Shown piece after piece: positions 44,257 to 52,968 of a DNA stretch of 64,000 nucleotides. Both the position numbers and the translations under genes were made by a program. The stretch's first letter is position 1, and each line of letters begins with the position of its first letter. This stretch comes from Cellulomonas flavigena DSM 20109 (lineage in GTDB: Bacteria; Actinomycetota; Actinomycetes; Actinomycetales; Cellulomonadaceae): positions 3,534,001 to 3,598,000 of the forward strand of contig NC_014151.1 of the NCBI RefSeq assembly GCF_000092865.1. The letters run 5' to 3'. The notes under the pieces are model-generated. The model was not told the origin of the DNA and did not search any database. It saw only the letters and a program-made list of their open reading frames with translations.

Positions 44257-46932
44257 ATGACGACCGAAGGGCCGCCGTCCGGGGTCGCACCGGACGGTGG
44301 GGGGGCGGTCGGGACGTCGGCGTGGACGTCCCCACGGACGCCCGCGAGCGCAGTGGCTCGACCGCGGCTTCTCGCGCGGCTCGACCGCGCGGACAGGGTC
44401 GCGATCGTCCGCGCCGCCACCGGGTTCGGCCGCACGACGCTCGTCGCGCAGTGGGCGGACGCCCGGCGTGCGGCCGGCGAGCCCGTCGCGTGGGTCGGCG
44501 CCCCGTGGCACCGCGACAACCCGTGGCGGGCCGTGCGGGACGCCCTCGCGTGCGAGCTGACCGCGCGGGGCGTCGACGTCGCCGACGCGATGTGGCCCGA
44601 GGCGCTGGCCACCGCGCTGGACGCTGCGGGCACCCGCGTGAACCTCGTGCTCGACGACGCGGACGGCCTGGACGACCCCGACGCGGTGAAGGGCGTCGCC
44701 GAGCTGCTCGCGACGTCGCCGGCGCTGCGGCTCGTGCTCGTCACCGGCCCGCGGGACCCGATCCTCTCGTCCGGTGCGCAGCACCCGGTCCTCACCGCGG
44801 TGGGCCACCCGCTGCCCGTGGTGACCCTCACCGCGCGCGACCTGTGGTTCACGGCGGACGAGCTGCGCGCCGCGGTCGCGTCGTGGGGGCACGAGGTCGA
44901 CGAGGCGCGTCTGCAGGAGCTCGTCACCCTCGTGGGCGGGTGGCCGCGGTACGCGCGCGCCGTGCTCGACGACACGCGACCCGACGACCCGCACCTCGCG
45001 ACGGCCGGGGCCTTCGCGATCGCACGGGACGTCGTGCTGCCGTCGATCGGCGACTCCCGGCTCCTCGACCTCGCCATGCTCGTCGCCGCCTCGGGCGACC
45101 CCACGCCGACGACCGTGCGGATGGCGCTGAGCGCGGCCGGCGACGCGGTCACGGCGCAGGACACGGTCGAGATCCTGCTGAAGCTCGAGGCCGTGGGCAT
45201 GCTCATCCGCAACCGGTCGACCGGCGGGCCCAGCTCGTGGCACGCGCCCGCCCTCATGCTCGAGGTGCTGCGCCGCGAGCTGGAGCGCCGTGACCCGGAG
45301 CGGGCCGTCGCGGTGCACCGCACGCTCGCGCGGGCGGCGCTGCGCGCGCACCCGCCGGACCCGCGCCTGGCGGTCGAGCACGCCGCCCGCGCGCACGACT
45401 GGACGCTCCTCGAGACCTGCTGGCACGACTTCGGCACGTACCTCGTGGCCACCGGCGGGCCCGCGGTCGACGCCGTCTACGCGGCCGTCCCGGACGAGGT
45501 CGCCGCGAGCTCCACGGTGCTGATGATGGCCCGCACGATCGCCCGCCGCGGCCCCGACGAGCGCGCCGACGCGCGCGAGCTCGTGCTGCGGACCATGACC
45601 GAGCTCGGTGCGCTCGCGCTCGAGGGCCGGTGGCGCAGCCGTACCGCGGCGGGCCGCTGGACCGGTGCCGCGGCGGCACTGGTCGCGGCACGCGCGCGGG
45701 GGGACATGCGCCGCGCGCTGACGGTGGTGCGCGACACCGAGATCGCCGCGGCGCGCGGCGGGATCAAGGGCGGCACGGTCGGCCGCTCGTACTGGTGGTT
45801 CCTCGTGCAGGCGGGCCGCACCGCCCTGCTCGACGGGGACCTCGGCTCGGCGCTCGAGCTGCCGATGCGGGCGTACGAGCTCGCCGACCCCCACCGTGCC
45901 CCCGACGTGCGTGCGGCCGCCGCCGGGCACGTCGCCCTCGTGCACTCGCTCGACGGGATGCTGGTGGACGCCGAGCGCTGGCTCGTGCGGCACGCCGAGG
46001 CGCTCGACCCGGCGTGGGAGGACGTCGTGCGCGACGACGCGGCGGACGTCGCCGAGGCGATGCTCGCGACCGACCGCCTCGACCGCACGACTGCGGAGGC
46101 CGCGTTGTCGCGGCTCGACGTCGCGGTGCGGGCACCCGACGTGACCTGGCCGTTCGTCGTGCGCGCGCGCGTGCGGTACGCGGTGCTGTTCGGCGACCCC
46201 GAGAGCGGGCTGGCCGAGCTCGAGCAGATCGAGCGCACGCGGCACGCGTGGCTGGAGGACGTCGGCTCCGTGAACCGGAGCCTGCTGCGCATGCGCTCCG
46301 AGCTCCTGCTGGCGCTCGGGGAGTTCCACCGCGTCGCGGACCTGCTGGGCCAGACCGACCCGACGGGCGTGTGGAGCGACGTGCCGCGCGCCCGCTGGCA
46401 CCTGCTGACGGGCGACCCGCACGCGGCGCTGCGGGCGGCCGTGCTCGGCGGGCGGCGGCGGCGCGTCAACCTGAGCGACCGCACCAACCTGCTCGTGCTC
46501 GAGGCGTGGGCCGCCCACGAGGTGCGCCAGTCGGCCCTCGCGTCGCGCGCCTTCCGGACCGCGCGCCGTCTCGCGGGCGAGCAGGGGGCGCTGCGCGCCT
46601 TCGCCCACCTGCCGGTGCCCGTGCGCGACGCGCTCGTCGAGCTGACGGGTCTGCCGTTCACCGCGGAGGAGATCGCGCGCCTCGGCTCGGTCGGGCACGT
46701 CGTGCCGGACTCGGCGACCCTCGTGCCCCTGACCCCGCGCGAGCGCACGGTGCTGACCATGCTCAACGAGTACGACACGACGCGTGAGGTCGCCGACGCG
46801 CTCGTCGTGTCCGTCAACACCGTGCGCAAGCAGGTGCTGAGCATCTACGCCAAGCTCGGCGTGCACGACCGCGAGGCGGCGCTGCGCCGCGCGCACGAGC
46901 TGGGGATCCTGACCGCCGGCGACCACCGCTGA
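44257..46932 (+). CDS. MalT/LAL-like LuxR transcriptional regulator
   Basis: An 891-aa cytoplasmic regulator with an N-terminal AAA/STAND-like ATPase region, a long helical (TPR-like) middle and a C-terminal LuxR HTH. The Walker A-like loop is RAATGFGRTTLVAQW (about 48-58); the invariant Lys of GxGKT is Arg here. Walker B-like acids are in NLVLDDADGLDDP. The HTH (LTPRERTVLTMLNEYDTTRE, then VADALVVSVNTVRKQVLSIY) is intact. MalT relatives bind an inducer and ATP; the R-for-K change may weaken ATP use. The target regulon is unknown; the Gfo/Idh gene 109 nt downstream is a plausible one. Confidence 0.88.
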   Translation: MTTEGPPSGVAPDGGGAVGTSAWTSPRTPASAVARPRLLARLDRADRVAIVRAATGFGRTTLVAQWADARRAAGEPVAWVGAPWHRDNPWRAVRDALACELTARGVDVADAMWPEALATALDAAGTRVNLVLDDADGLDDPDAVKGVAELLATSPALRLVLVTGPRDPILSSGAQHPVLTAVGHPLPVVTLTARDLWFTADELRAAVASWGHEVDEARLQELVTLVGGWPRYARAVLDDTRPDDPHLATAGAFAIARDVVLPSIGDSRLLDLAMLVAASGDPTPTTVRMALSAAGDAVTAQDTVEILLKLEAVGMLIRNRSTGGPSSWHAPALMLEVLRRELERRDPERAVAVHRTLARAALRAHPPDPRLAVEHAARAHDWTLLETCWHDFGTYLVATGGPAVDAVYAAVPDEVAASSTVLMMARTIARRGPDERADARELVLRTMTELGALALEGRWRSRTAAGRWTGAAAALVAARARGDMRRALTVVRDTEIAAARGGIKGGTVGRSYWWFLVQAGRTALLDGDLGSALELPMRAYELADPHRAPDVRAAAAGHVALVHSLDGMLVDAERWLVRHAEALDPAWEDVVRDDAADVAEAMLATDRLDRTTAEAALSRLDVAVRAPDVTWPFVVRARVRYAVLFGDPESGLAELEQIERTRHAWLEDVGSVNRSLLRMRSELLLALGEFHRVADLLGQTDPTGVWSDVPRARWHLLTGDPHAALRAAVLGGRRRRVNLSDRTNLLVLEAWAAHEVRQSALASRAFRTARRLAGEQGALRAFAHLPVPVRDALVELTGLPFTAEEIARLGSVGHVVPDSATLVPLTPRERTVLTMLNEYDTTREVADALVVSVNTVRKQVLSIYAKLGVHDREAALRRAHELGILTAGDHR

Positions 46933-47041
46933 GCCACCCGGTGCGGTGCACGGGCACGCCCGGTCGACGCGCCCGGCACCACCGGCCCGGGGCCCCGACC
47001 GCGCCGGGGCTAGGGTCCTCGGCGACGACGAGGAGGTCCGC

Positions 47042-48160
47042 ATGACGCAGCAGCAGCCCGTCCGGTTCGGGGTCGTGGGGTCGGGGTGGCGCGCCGAGTT
47101 CTTCGTGCGTGTCGCGCGTCTGCTGCCGGACCGGTTCCGGTGCGTCGGGGTGGTGACGCGCACGACCGAGCGTGGTGCGCAGGTCGAGGCCGCGTGGGGC
47201 GTGCCGACCGTGCGGACCGTCGAGGAGCTGCTCACGGGCGCGGTCCCGGGGGCGGGCGCCGCGCCGGACCGTCCCGAGCTCGTCGTGACCGCCACGCCGT
47301 GGCCCGTCACGCCCGACGTGGTCCGCGAGCTCGTCGACGCATCCGTGCCCGTGCTCGCCGAGACCCCGCCCGCCCCCGACGTCGACGGGCTGCGCGCGCT
47401 GTGGGCCGACGTGGGCGCGTCGGGGCTCGTGCAGGTCGCCGAGCACTCGCCGTCGATGCCCGCGCACCGGGCACGCCGCGCCGTGGTCGAGGCCGGGACG
47501 ATCGGCGAGCCGACGAGCGTGCAGATCTCGTCGACGCACCTGTACCACGCGGTCGGGCTGGGCCGGTACCTGCTGGGCTCCGGGCGCGGGCCGGTGACGG
47601 TGCGCGCGCAGGCGTTCACGACGCCGCTGATCGACCCGGTCGGCCGCTTCGGCCCCACCGGGGCCACCGCGCCCGAGGCGCGCCGCTCGATCCTCGCGAC
47701 CCTCGACCTGGGCGACGGCCGCACGATCCTCTACGACTTCACCGACAACCAGTGGTACAACCCGCTGCGCGGCAACCGGATCGTGGTGCGCGGGACGCAC
47801 GGCGAGATCGTGGACGACACGGTGACGCGCTGGGTCGACGAGCGCACGGTGGTGACGTCGCGCATCGAGCGCCGGCAGACCGGGATCGAGCAGAACCTCG
47901 AGGGCTTCGACCTCGACCACCTGTCGCTCGACGGTCGCGTGCTGCACCGCAACCCGTTCGCCGGTGCGCGTCTGGCCGACGACGACCTCGTGGTGGCTCA
48001 CCTGCTCGCGGACACCGGCGCGTGGCTGCGCGGCGACGCCCCGCCCCCGTACCCGCTCGCCGACGGGACGCAGGACCACCTCCTCGGTCTGGCGATCGAG
48101 GAGGCGGCCCGTACGGGCGAGCCGGTGACGACGGTCGCGGAGGCCTGGGCGGACGCCTGA
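47042..48160 (+). CDS. Gfo/Idh/MocA family oxidoreductase
   Basis: A 372-aa NAD(P)-binding enzyme. Residues about 8-130 form the Rossmann fold (RFGVVGSGWRAEFFVRVA). The C-terminal beta-sheet domain includes EAGTIGEPTSVQISSTHLYH and DFTDNQWYNPLRGNRIVV. The usual E-K-P catalytic motif after beta-5 reads AETPPAPD, so the conserved lysine is missing; activity may be changed or another residue may take its place. Members oxidise or reduce sugars, inositols or amino sugars. GAGGAGG lies before the ATG at 47042. It follows the MalT-like regulator and converges with the NmrA-like gene across a large repeat. Confidence 0.85.
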   Translation: MTQQQPVRFGVVGSGWRAEFFVRVARLLPDRFRCVGVVTRTTERGAQVEAAWGVPTVRTVEELLTGAVPGAGAAPDRPELVVTATPWPVTPDVVRELVDASVPVLAETPPAPDVDGLRALWADVGASGLVQVAEHSPSMPAHRARRAVVEAGTIGEPTSVQISSTHLYHAVGLGRYLLGSGRGPVTVRAQAFTTPLIDPVGRFGPTGATAPEARRSILATLDLGDGRTILYDFTDNQWYNPLRGNRIVVRGTHGEIVDDTVTRWVDERTVVTSRIERRQTGIEQNLEGFDLDHLSLDGRVLHRNPFAGARLADDDLVVAHLLADTGAWLRGDAPPPYPLADGTQDHLLGLAIEEAARTGEPVTTVAEAWADA

Positions 48161-48196
48161 CCCGCCACCCGGTCCCCGTCGCCCCACCCTCCCGTC

Positions 48197-48300
48197 CCAC
48201 CCACCGGGACGGCCCGCGCGCGAGACCGGGCACGGGTGGCTCATCGAGTGCGACGAGCCACGTGAGCCCGGTCTCGCGGGGCCTGCGTCCCGGTGGGTGG
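48197..48300. repeat. Large cruciform element, family 3
   Basis: Outer arms 48197-48211 and 48286-48300 pair perfectly over 15 bp. Inner arms 48219-48231 and 48266-48278 (CGCGAGACCGGGC type) pair over 13 bp, and a 7-bp GTGGCTC/GAGCCAC stem closes around ATCGAGTGCGAC. The structure lies between two converging genes and may terminate both. Confidence 0.8.
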
Positions 48301-48334
48301 ACGAGGCCTCGGCGGGGCGTGGTGAGCGGGCGGG

Positions 48335-49192
48335 TCAGGGGGTGGCGGACCAGGCGGCGGCGAGGCCCTCGGCCAGCGGCGTGGTCGGGCGGCCGACGAG
48401 GGTGCGCAGCGTGTCCGTGGCGTCGGCGAGGCGGCCCGCGGCGATGTCCTGGTCGAGCGCGACGAGGAAGCCCGCCGTGCCCTCGTCGAGGCCCGCGGCG
48501 AGCAGACCCGCGCGCTGCTCGTCGGGCGTCACCTCGCGGTACGCGACGTCGCGGCCGAGCACCTGGGACGCGGCGGCGGCGAGCTCGTCGTGCGTCCACG
48601 CGTGGTCGCCGCTCAGCTCGTACGTGGCACCGTCGTGCCCGTCGCCCGTGACGACGGCGACGGCACCCGCCGCGTAGTCGGCACGCGACGCGGACGCCAC
48701 ACGCCCCCGGCCCGCCGAGCCCACGATCTCGCCGGTCGCCGCGGCCTGGCGCAGCGTCGGCACGTAGTTCTCCGTGTACCAGTTGTTGCGCAGCACGGTC
48801 GTGACCAGTCCCGACGCGGCGAGCAGCTCCTCGGTGGCCTTGTGCTCCGGCGCCAGGACGAGCGCGGAGGTGTCGGCGTGCGGGGCGGACGTGTAGACGA
48901 CCCGGCGCACCCCGGCGGCCCGCGCGGCGCCGATCGCGGCGCCGTGCTGCGCGACGCGGCGGCCCACCTCGGAGCCAGACACGAGCACGACGGTGTCGGC
49001 ACCGGCGAACGCGGCGGCGAGCGTCGCGGGACGGTCGTAGTCGACCTCGGCGACGCGCGCGCCCCGCGCCGCCAGGTCCGCGAGGCGCTCGGTGCGGCGC
49101 CCTCCGGCGACGACGTCGACGCCCGCGTCGAGCAGCCCCTCGACGACGAGACGGCCCAGGTGACCGGTGGCCCCGGTGACGACGACGGACAT
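48335..49192 (-). CDS. NmrA-like NAD(P)H-binding reductase (QorB-like)
   Basis: A 285-aa atypical short-chain dehydrogenase. The dinucleotide loop is VVVTGATGHLGRLVVEGLLDA (GxxGxxG, residues 7-13), then RRTERLADLAARGARV and YTSAPHADTSALVLAPEHKA, which matches QorB/NmrA proteins at the nicotinamide side. RNNWYTENYVPTLRQA is a strong QorB signature. Known members reduce quinones with NADPH or act as redox sensors. No HxlR/MarR regulator gene lies beside it. The start at 49192 has a GAGGAG ribosome site. Confidence 0.9.
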   Translation of the reverse strand: MSVVVTGATGHLGRLVVEGLLDAGVDVVAGGRRTERLADLAARGARVAEVDYDRPATLAAAFAGADTVVLVSGSEVGRRVAQHGAAIGAARAAGVRRVVYTSAPHADTSALVLAPEHKATEELLAASGLVTTVLRNNWYTENYVPTLRQAAATGEIVGSAGRGRVASASRADYAAGAVAVVTGDGHDGATYELSGDHAWTHDELAAAASQVLGRDVAYREVTPDEQRAGLLAAGLDEGTAGFLVALDQDIAAGRLADATDTLRTLVGRPTTPLAEGLAAAWSATP

Positions 49193-49229
49193 GCGTGCTC
49201 CTCCTCGGTCGTGGCGCCGGCGGCACCGC

Positions 49230-49888
49230 TCACCGCGGGAACGACGGCACGCCCGGATCTCTTCCGTCCGTCACGTCCGCGGTGTCGCGCCGGCGCCGCC
49301 GCGCCGCGTCCTCGTCGGGCTGCGCGTCGACGGCACCCGTCCCGTCCGGCGGCTCGTCCGCACCGCCGGCCGCGTCCGCGAACAGCTGCCACACCGGCCC
49401 GGCGACGAACCAGACGCCCAGGACCACCGTCGCACGGCCGGCCCAGCCCAGCAGGACGTCGCGCTGCGCGGGCTCGTCGGTGAGGAGCAGGAGCAGCCCG
49501 AGCACCGCGACGGCGACGACCCACGACACCAGCACGCCCAGCCACAGCCGCCACTCGTGGAGCACACGCTCCCGACCGCCGGACGGCACACGCGGCGGCC
49601 GTGGCCCGTCGAAGAACCGCCACGCGACCCACCCGTCGACCCGCTGCACGGTGGCCCGCCCGAACCCGACCGTGAACCCGAGGTACAGCGCGGCCAGCCC
49701 GTGGGTCCACGTCGCCTCCGCACCGCGCAGCAGGTCGGCGACGGTCGCGGCGAGCAGGACGACCTCGACGACCGGCTCGCACAGGAGCAGCGCCGTGGAC
49801 AGACGGCGACGCCGGAGCACGTAGCGATCTCGCACGCGACCACCAGCGCCGCGACGGGGTGGTCCCGGACCCAGGTGACGATCTCCAT
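49230..49888 (-). pseudogene. Small membrane protein gene with deletion frameshift
   Basis: Two frames together resemble one membrane protein. From ATG 49888 the frame reads MEIVTWVRDHPVAALVVACEI and then turns into nonsense, while from about 49835 another frame reads VRDRYVLRRRRLSTALLLCEP and continues to 49230 with further helices (VVLLAATVADLL, LWLGVLVSWVVAVAVLGLLLLLTD) and a charged tail. Related actinobacterial proteins as I recall them have a longer first helix between these parts, so a short out-of-frame deletion near 49835-49850 is the simplest reading. Alternatively the GTG at 49835 starts a shortened 201-aa protein, but no ribosome site precedes it. Function unknown; its tail is Asp/Arg-rich. 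Confidence 0.6.
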
Positions 49889-50005
49889 GCCCCGACCGTG
49901 CCGCCGCGGGGGGCGGGCGCGCCTCGGGCGGACGGACCGGCCTGCGCCTCGCACCTCCTCCGTCCGGAGGAGATCCCGCGACGCCCGCCGTGCTGGGATG
50001 GGGAC

Positions 50006-51253
50006 GTGCCGACCGAGCTGCCGACGCGCCTGCGCGCGACGCTCGCGCGTGCCGGCGCCCTGCGGGACGGACCGCAGGGCCCGCGCTGGGACTCCGTGGC
50101 ACTGCTGCTGGTCGGGCTGTTCCTCCTGGCCCTCGACGTGCAGACGCTGGGGCTCGACGAGTCGGTCGTCGCCGTCCCGGGCGGACCGGCGCCGTGGCAG
50201 GGCGCCCTGCTGCTCGTGGCGACCACCGTGCTGCTGGCCAAGCGGCGACGGCCCGTCGCGGTGCTGGTGGTGGTCACGGTGCTGTCGTCGGCCGACGGTG
50301 TGCTCGGCGGCAGCCTCGGCATGTACCTCGTGCTGTTCGACGCACTGTTCACGGTCGCGGTGCGCGCACGGCCGCAGGCCCGCACGGTGGTGCTGTCGGT
50401 GCTCGTGGGGCTCGTCCTCGCGGTGCTGGTCGCGACAGCCGCCGCAGGGCTGCCCGCGCGGGACGTCGTGCAGCTCACGCTCGTGGCGGTCGCGCTGCTG
50501 CTGCCGCCGTGGTGGTGGGGCGCGGACGTGCGGCGCTCGACCGACCTGGCGGCGGAGCAGGAGCGGCGCGCCGACGCCGAGCGTGAGCGGGCGGACCTCG
50601 CGCGCGCGCACGCCGACGACGTCGCGCGCATCGCGGCGCTCGACCGGGACCGCGCGGTGCAGGACGAGCGCGCCCGCATGGCCCGCGACCTGCACGACGT
50701 GGTGGCCGGGCACCTGTCCGCCGTCGCGATCCACGCCGAGGCCGCGCTGGCCGCGCCGCCGGACGAGGCGCGGGACCGTGCGGCGCTCGCCGCGGTGCGC
50801 GCCGGCTCCCTCGACGCGCTGGGCGAGATGCGCGCCATGATCCTGGTGCTGCGCGAGGGCGCCGACGCCGACGCAGCGACGGCCCCTGCCGGGTTGGCGC
50901 GCGTCGCGGACCTCGACGTGGACGTCGACGGGGACGTCCCTGCCGGGCTGCCGGCCGCCGTGGACCACGCGGCGTTCCGCATCCTGCAGGAGGCGGTGAC
51001 GAACGCGCACAAGCACGGTGCCGGACGGCCGACGGCGCGGTTCACGTGCGACGGGGAGGCGCTGGTGGTGGACGTCGAGAACCCGGTGGCGGCCGGCACC
51101 GCACGGGTGGACCCGGCCCTCACGTCGTCGACGGGCCTGCAGACCATGCGCGAGCGCGCCGCCGCCCTGCGCGGCACCCTGACGACCACGCGCGACGGCG
51201 CCACGTGGCGCGTGCGCGCGACCCTCCCCCTGCACCTCGAGGAGACCCCGTGA
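50006..51253 (+). CDS. Sensor histidine kinase (NarL/DesK type)
   Basis: A 415-aa membrane kinase. Five or six N-terminal helices (about 28-175) form the sensor, then a coiled coil (EQERRADAERERADLARAHA) leads to the HisKA_3 domain with the phospho-accepting His230 in ARMARDLHDVVAGHLSAVAI. The HATPase has the N box ILQEAVTNAHKHG and a G2-like STGLQTMRERA. The start is GTG 50006 with GGGATGGGG before it. It is coupled to the response regulator by a 4-nt overlap. The signal is unknown. It diverges from the broken membrane gene across 117 nt. Confidence 0.92.
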   Translation: MPTELPTRLRATLARAGALRDGPQGPRWDSVALLLVGLFLLALDVQTLGLDESVVAVPGGPAPWQGALLLVATTVLLAKRRRPVAVLVVVTVLSSADGVLGGSLGMYLVLFDALFTVAVRARPQARTVVLSVLVGLVLAVLVATAAAGLPARDVVQLTLVAVALLLPPWWWGADVRRSTDLAAEQERRADAERERADLARAHADDVARIAALDRDRAVQDERARMARDLHDVVAGHLSAVAIHAEAALAAPPDEARDRAALAAVRAGSLDALGEMRAMILVLREGADADAATAPAGLARVADLDVDVDGDVPAGLPAAVDHAAFRILQEAVTNAHKHGAGRPTARFTCDGEALVVDVENPVAAGTARVDPALTSSTGLQTMRERAAALRGTLTTTRDGATWRVRATLPLHLEETP

Positions 51254-51906
51254 CCCCCGACCGCGTGCGGGTGCTGCTCGCCGACGACCACGCCGCGATC
51301 CGCGCCGGGCTGCGGCTGCTGCTCGAGCAGTCCGGGCGGGTCGAGGTCGTCGGGGAGGCGTCCGACGGGGACGTCGCGCTGCGCCAGGCGCGCGCCCTGC
51401 GGCCGGACGTCGTGCTCATGGACGTGCGCATGCCCGGCACCGACGGGATCGCCGCGACGGCCGCGATCGTCGGCGAGCGCCTGGCGGAGGTGGTCGCGCT
51501 GACGACGTTCGACCTCGACGAGTACGTGCTCGGCATGGTCCGGGCCGGGGCGGCCGGGTTCCTGCTGAAGACCGCGGGCGCGCGCGAGCTCGTCGACGCG
51601 GTGTGCCGGGTGGCGGCGGGCGAGGGCGTGCTGGCACCCGAGGTGACACGGCGGCTGCTCGACGCGGTCGCGGCGCAGCCCGCCGAGCCCCCTGCGCCCG
51701 TCGTGGTCGACGCGCGCCTGGCGAACCTGACGGCCCGCGAGCGCGACGTGCTCACGGCGCTGGGCGACGGGTTGTCGAACGCGGAGATCGCCGCACGCCT
51801 GGTCGTGTCGGAGACGACCGTGAAGTCCCACGTCAGCCACGTGCTGGCCAAGCTGGGCGTGCGCACGCGCCTGCAGGCGGGCGTGCTGGCGCGGGAGGTG
51901 CGTTGA
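51250..51906 (+). CDS. NarL/LuxR response regulator
   Basis: A 218-aa DNA-binding regulator. The receiver domain has the acidic pair ADDH (11-14), phospho-acceptor Asp58 in VVLMDVRMPG, T in ALTTFD and Lys in FLLKTAGARE. The LuxR-type HTH near the C-terminus (LTARERDVLTALGDGLSNAE, then IAARLVVSETTVKSHVSHVL) is complete. GTG 51250 overlaps the kinase stop (GTGA), so the pair is stoichiometrically linked. Targets unknown; self-control or the genes next to it are likely. Confidence 0.94.
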   Translation: MTPDRVRVLLADDHAAIRAGLRLLLEQSGRVEVVGEASDGDVALRQARALRPDVVLMDVRMPGTDGIAATAAIVGERLAEVVALTTFDLDEYVLGMVRAGAAGFLLKTAGARELVDAVCRVAAGEGVLAPEVTRRLLDAVAAQPAEPPAPVVVDARLANLTARERDVLTALGDGLSNAEIAARLVVSETTVKSHVSHVLAKLGVRTRLQAGVLAREVR

Positions 51907-51925
51907 GCGGCGCGTGCGTGCCGCT

Positions 51926-51950
51926 CGTCCGGCGAGACCCTGGCCGGACG
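51926..51950 (+). terminator. Hairpin after the two-component operon
   Basis: 8-bp stem CGTCCGGC (51926-51933) with GCCGGACG (51943-51950) and a 9-nt loop, 20 nt after the regulator stop. Confidence 0.5.
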
Positions 51951-52140
51951 GCTCCCGCTGACGTCGGGACCACGCTCGCCTGCGGGTCCCTCGCACGGGT
52001 GGTCCGGGAGCTGCTGATCCGTATCGGCCCCGGTTGTCGGTGGGTCAGGGGACGATGTGCAGGGCGTCACGGGACGACCCGCGACGCCCGACCGATGACC
52101 GTGCACCGAGGTTCCCGTCCAGACCAGAGGTCCCGCACAC

Positions 52141-52860
52141 ATGGCCCACGAGCCGTCCGGCGCACCGTCGCGCCCACGCTCCCGCACGTCCGACGCCGCC
52201 GACCGCATCAAGGACCTCATCCTCACCCGCCGGCTACGGCCCGGCGACCCGGTGCCCACCGAGTCCGAGCTGACCGACACCCTGGGCGTCTCGCGCTCGA
52301 GCGTCCGCGAGGCCGTGCGCACCCTGTCCGCGCTCGGGATCGTCGACGTGCGCCACGGGCACGGCACGTTCGTCGGCGAGCTGTCGCTCGACCCGCTGGT
52401 CGAGACCCTCGTGTTCCGCGGCGCCCTGCAACCGGGCGACGGCCTGCGGGCGCTCCGCGAGGTCATCGAGGTCCGCGAGGCGCTCGACGTCGCGATGGCC
52501 GAGCGGCTCGCCGAGGCCGCGCGCGGCACCCACGACGCCGACCTGTGGGCGCTCGTCGCGACCATGGAGGAGTCCGCCCGCGACGGCGAGACGTTCGCGG
52601 CGTCCGACCGCGCGTTCCACGCCGCGCTGCACGCGCTCACCGGGAACTCGCTGGTCGGGCCCCTGGTGGCCGCCTTCTCGGACGTCCACACCGCCGTCGT
52701 GCGCCACCTCGGCGCCTGCCTGCCGGACGACCTCGCACAGACCGCCCGCGCGCACCGCGACATGCTCGAGGCCGTCGAGGCCGGCGACGCGCCGGGGTAC
52801 CGCGAGGCGGTGCGGCGGCACTACGCGCCGCTCGTGCGCGCCCTCGACGCTGCGGCCTGA
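52141..52860 (+). CDS. FadR-subfamily GntR regulator
   Basis: A 239-aa transcription factor. The winged helix-turn-helix is at about 17-85 (AADRIKDLILTRRLRPGDPV, then LPTE-like PTESELTDTLGVSRSSVREAV and GIVDVRHGHGTFV). The C-terminal FCD domain (about 100-235) is all-helical, with metal/ligand residues in REVIEVREALDVAMAERLAE, ASDRAFHAALHALTG and RAHRDMLEAVEAGD, where Asp and His residues match the metal site of this subfamily. It probably senses an organic acid. It lies 109 nt upstream of the LLM-GH13 pair, which it may control. The 234-nt upstream gap holds a hairpin and no clear operator. Confidence 0.9.
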   Translation: MAHEPSGAPSRPRSRTSDAADRIKDLILTRRLRPGDPVPTESELTDTLGVSRSSVREAVRTLSALGIVDVRHGHGTFVGELSLDPLVETLVFRGALQPGDGLRALREVIEVREALDVAMAERLAEAARGTHDADLWALVATMEESARDGETFAASDRAFHAALHALTGNSLVGPLVAAFSDVHTAVVRHLGACLPDDLAQTARAHRDMLEAVEAGDAPGYREAVRRHYAPLVRALDAAA

Positions 52861-52968
52861 GACCCCGGCACCGAGGTCGGATCGCCGCTCCGACGGATCG
52901 GCGCGAGCACCACCCGCTCCCCCGGCTCGACGAGCGGCATGCGCGTCCAGCCGGTAGGAAAGGGCGGC

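Noticed and set aside
44194..47724. Open frame of about 1170 codons on the minus strand
   Set aside because: Mirror of the LuxR-type and Gfo/Idh genes, with low-complexity Arg/Ala/Val composition.
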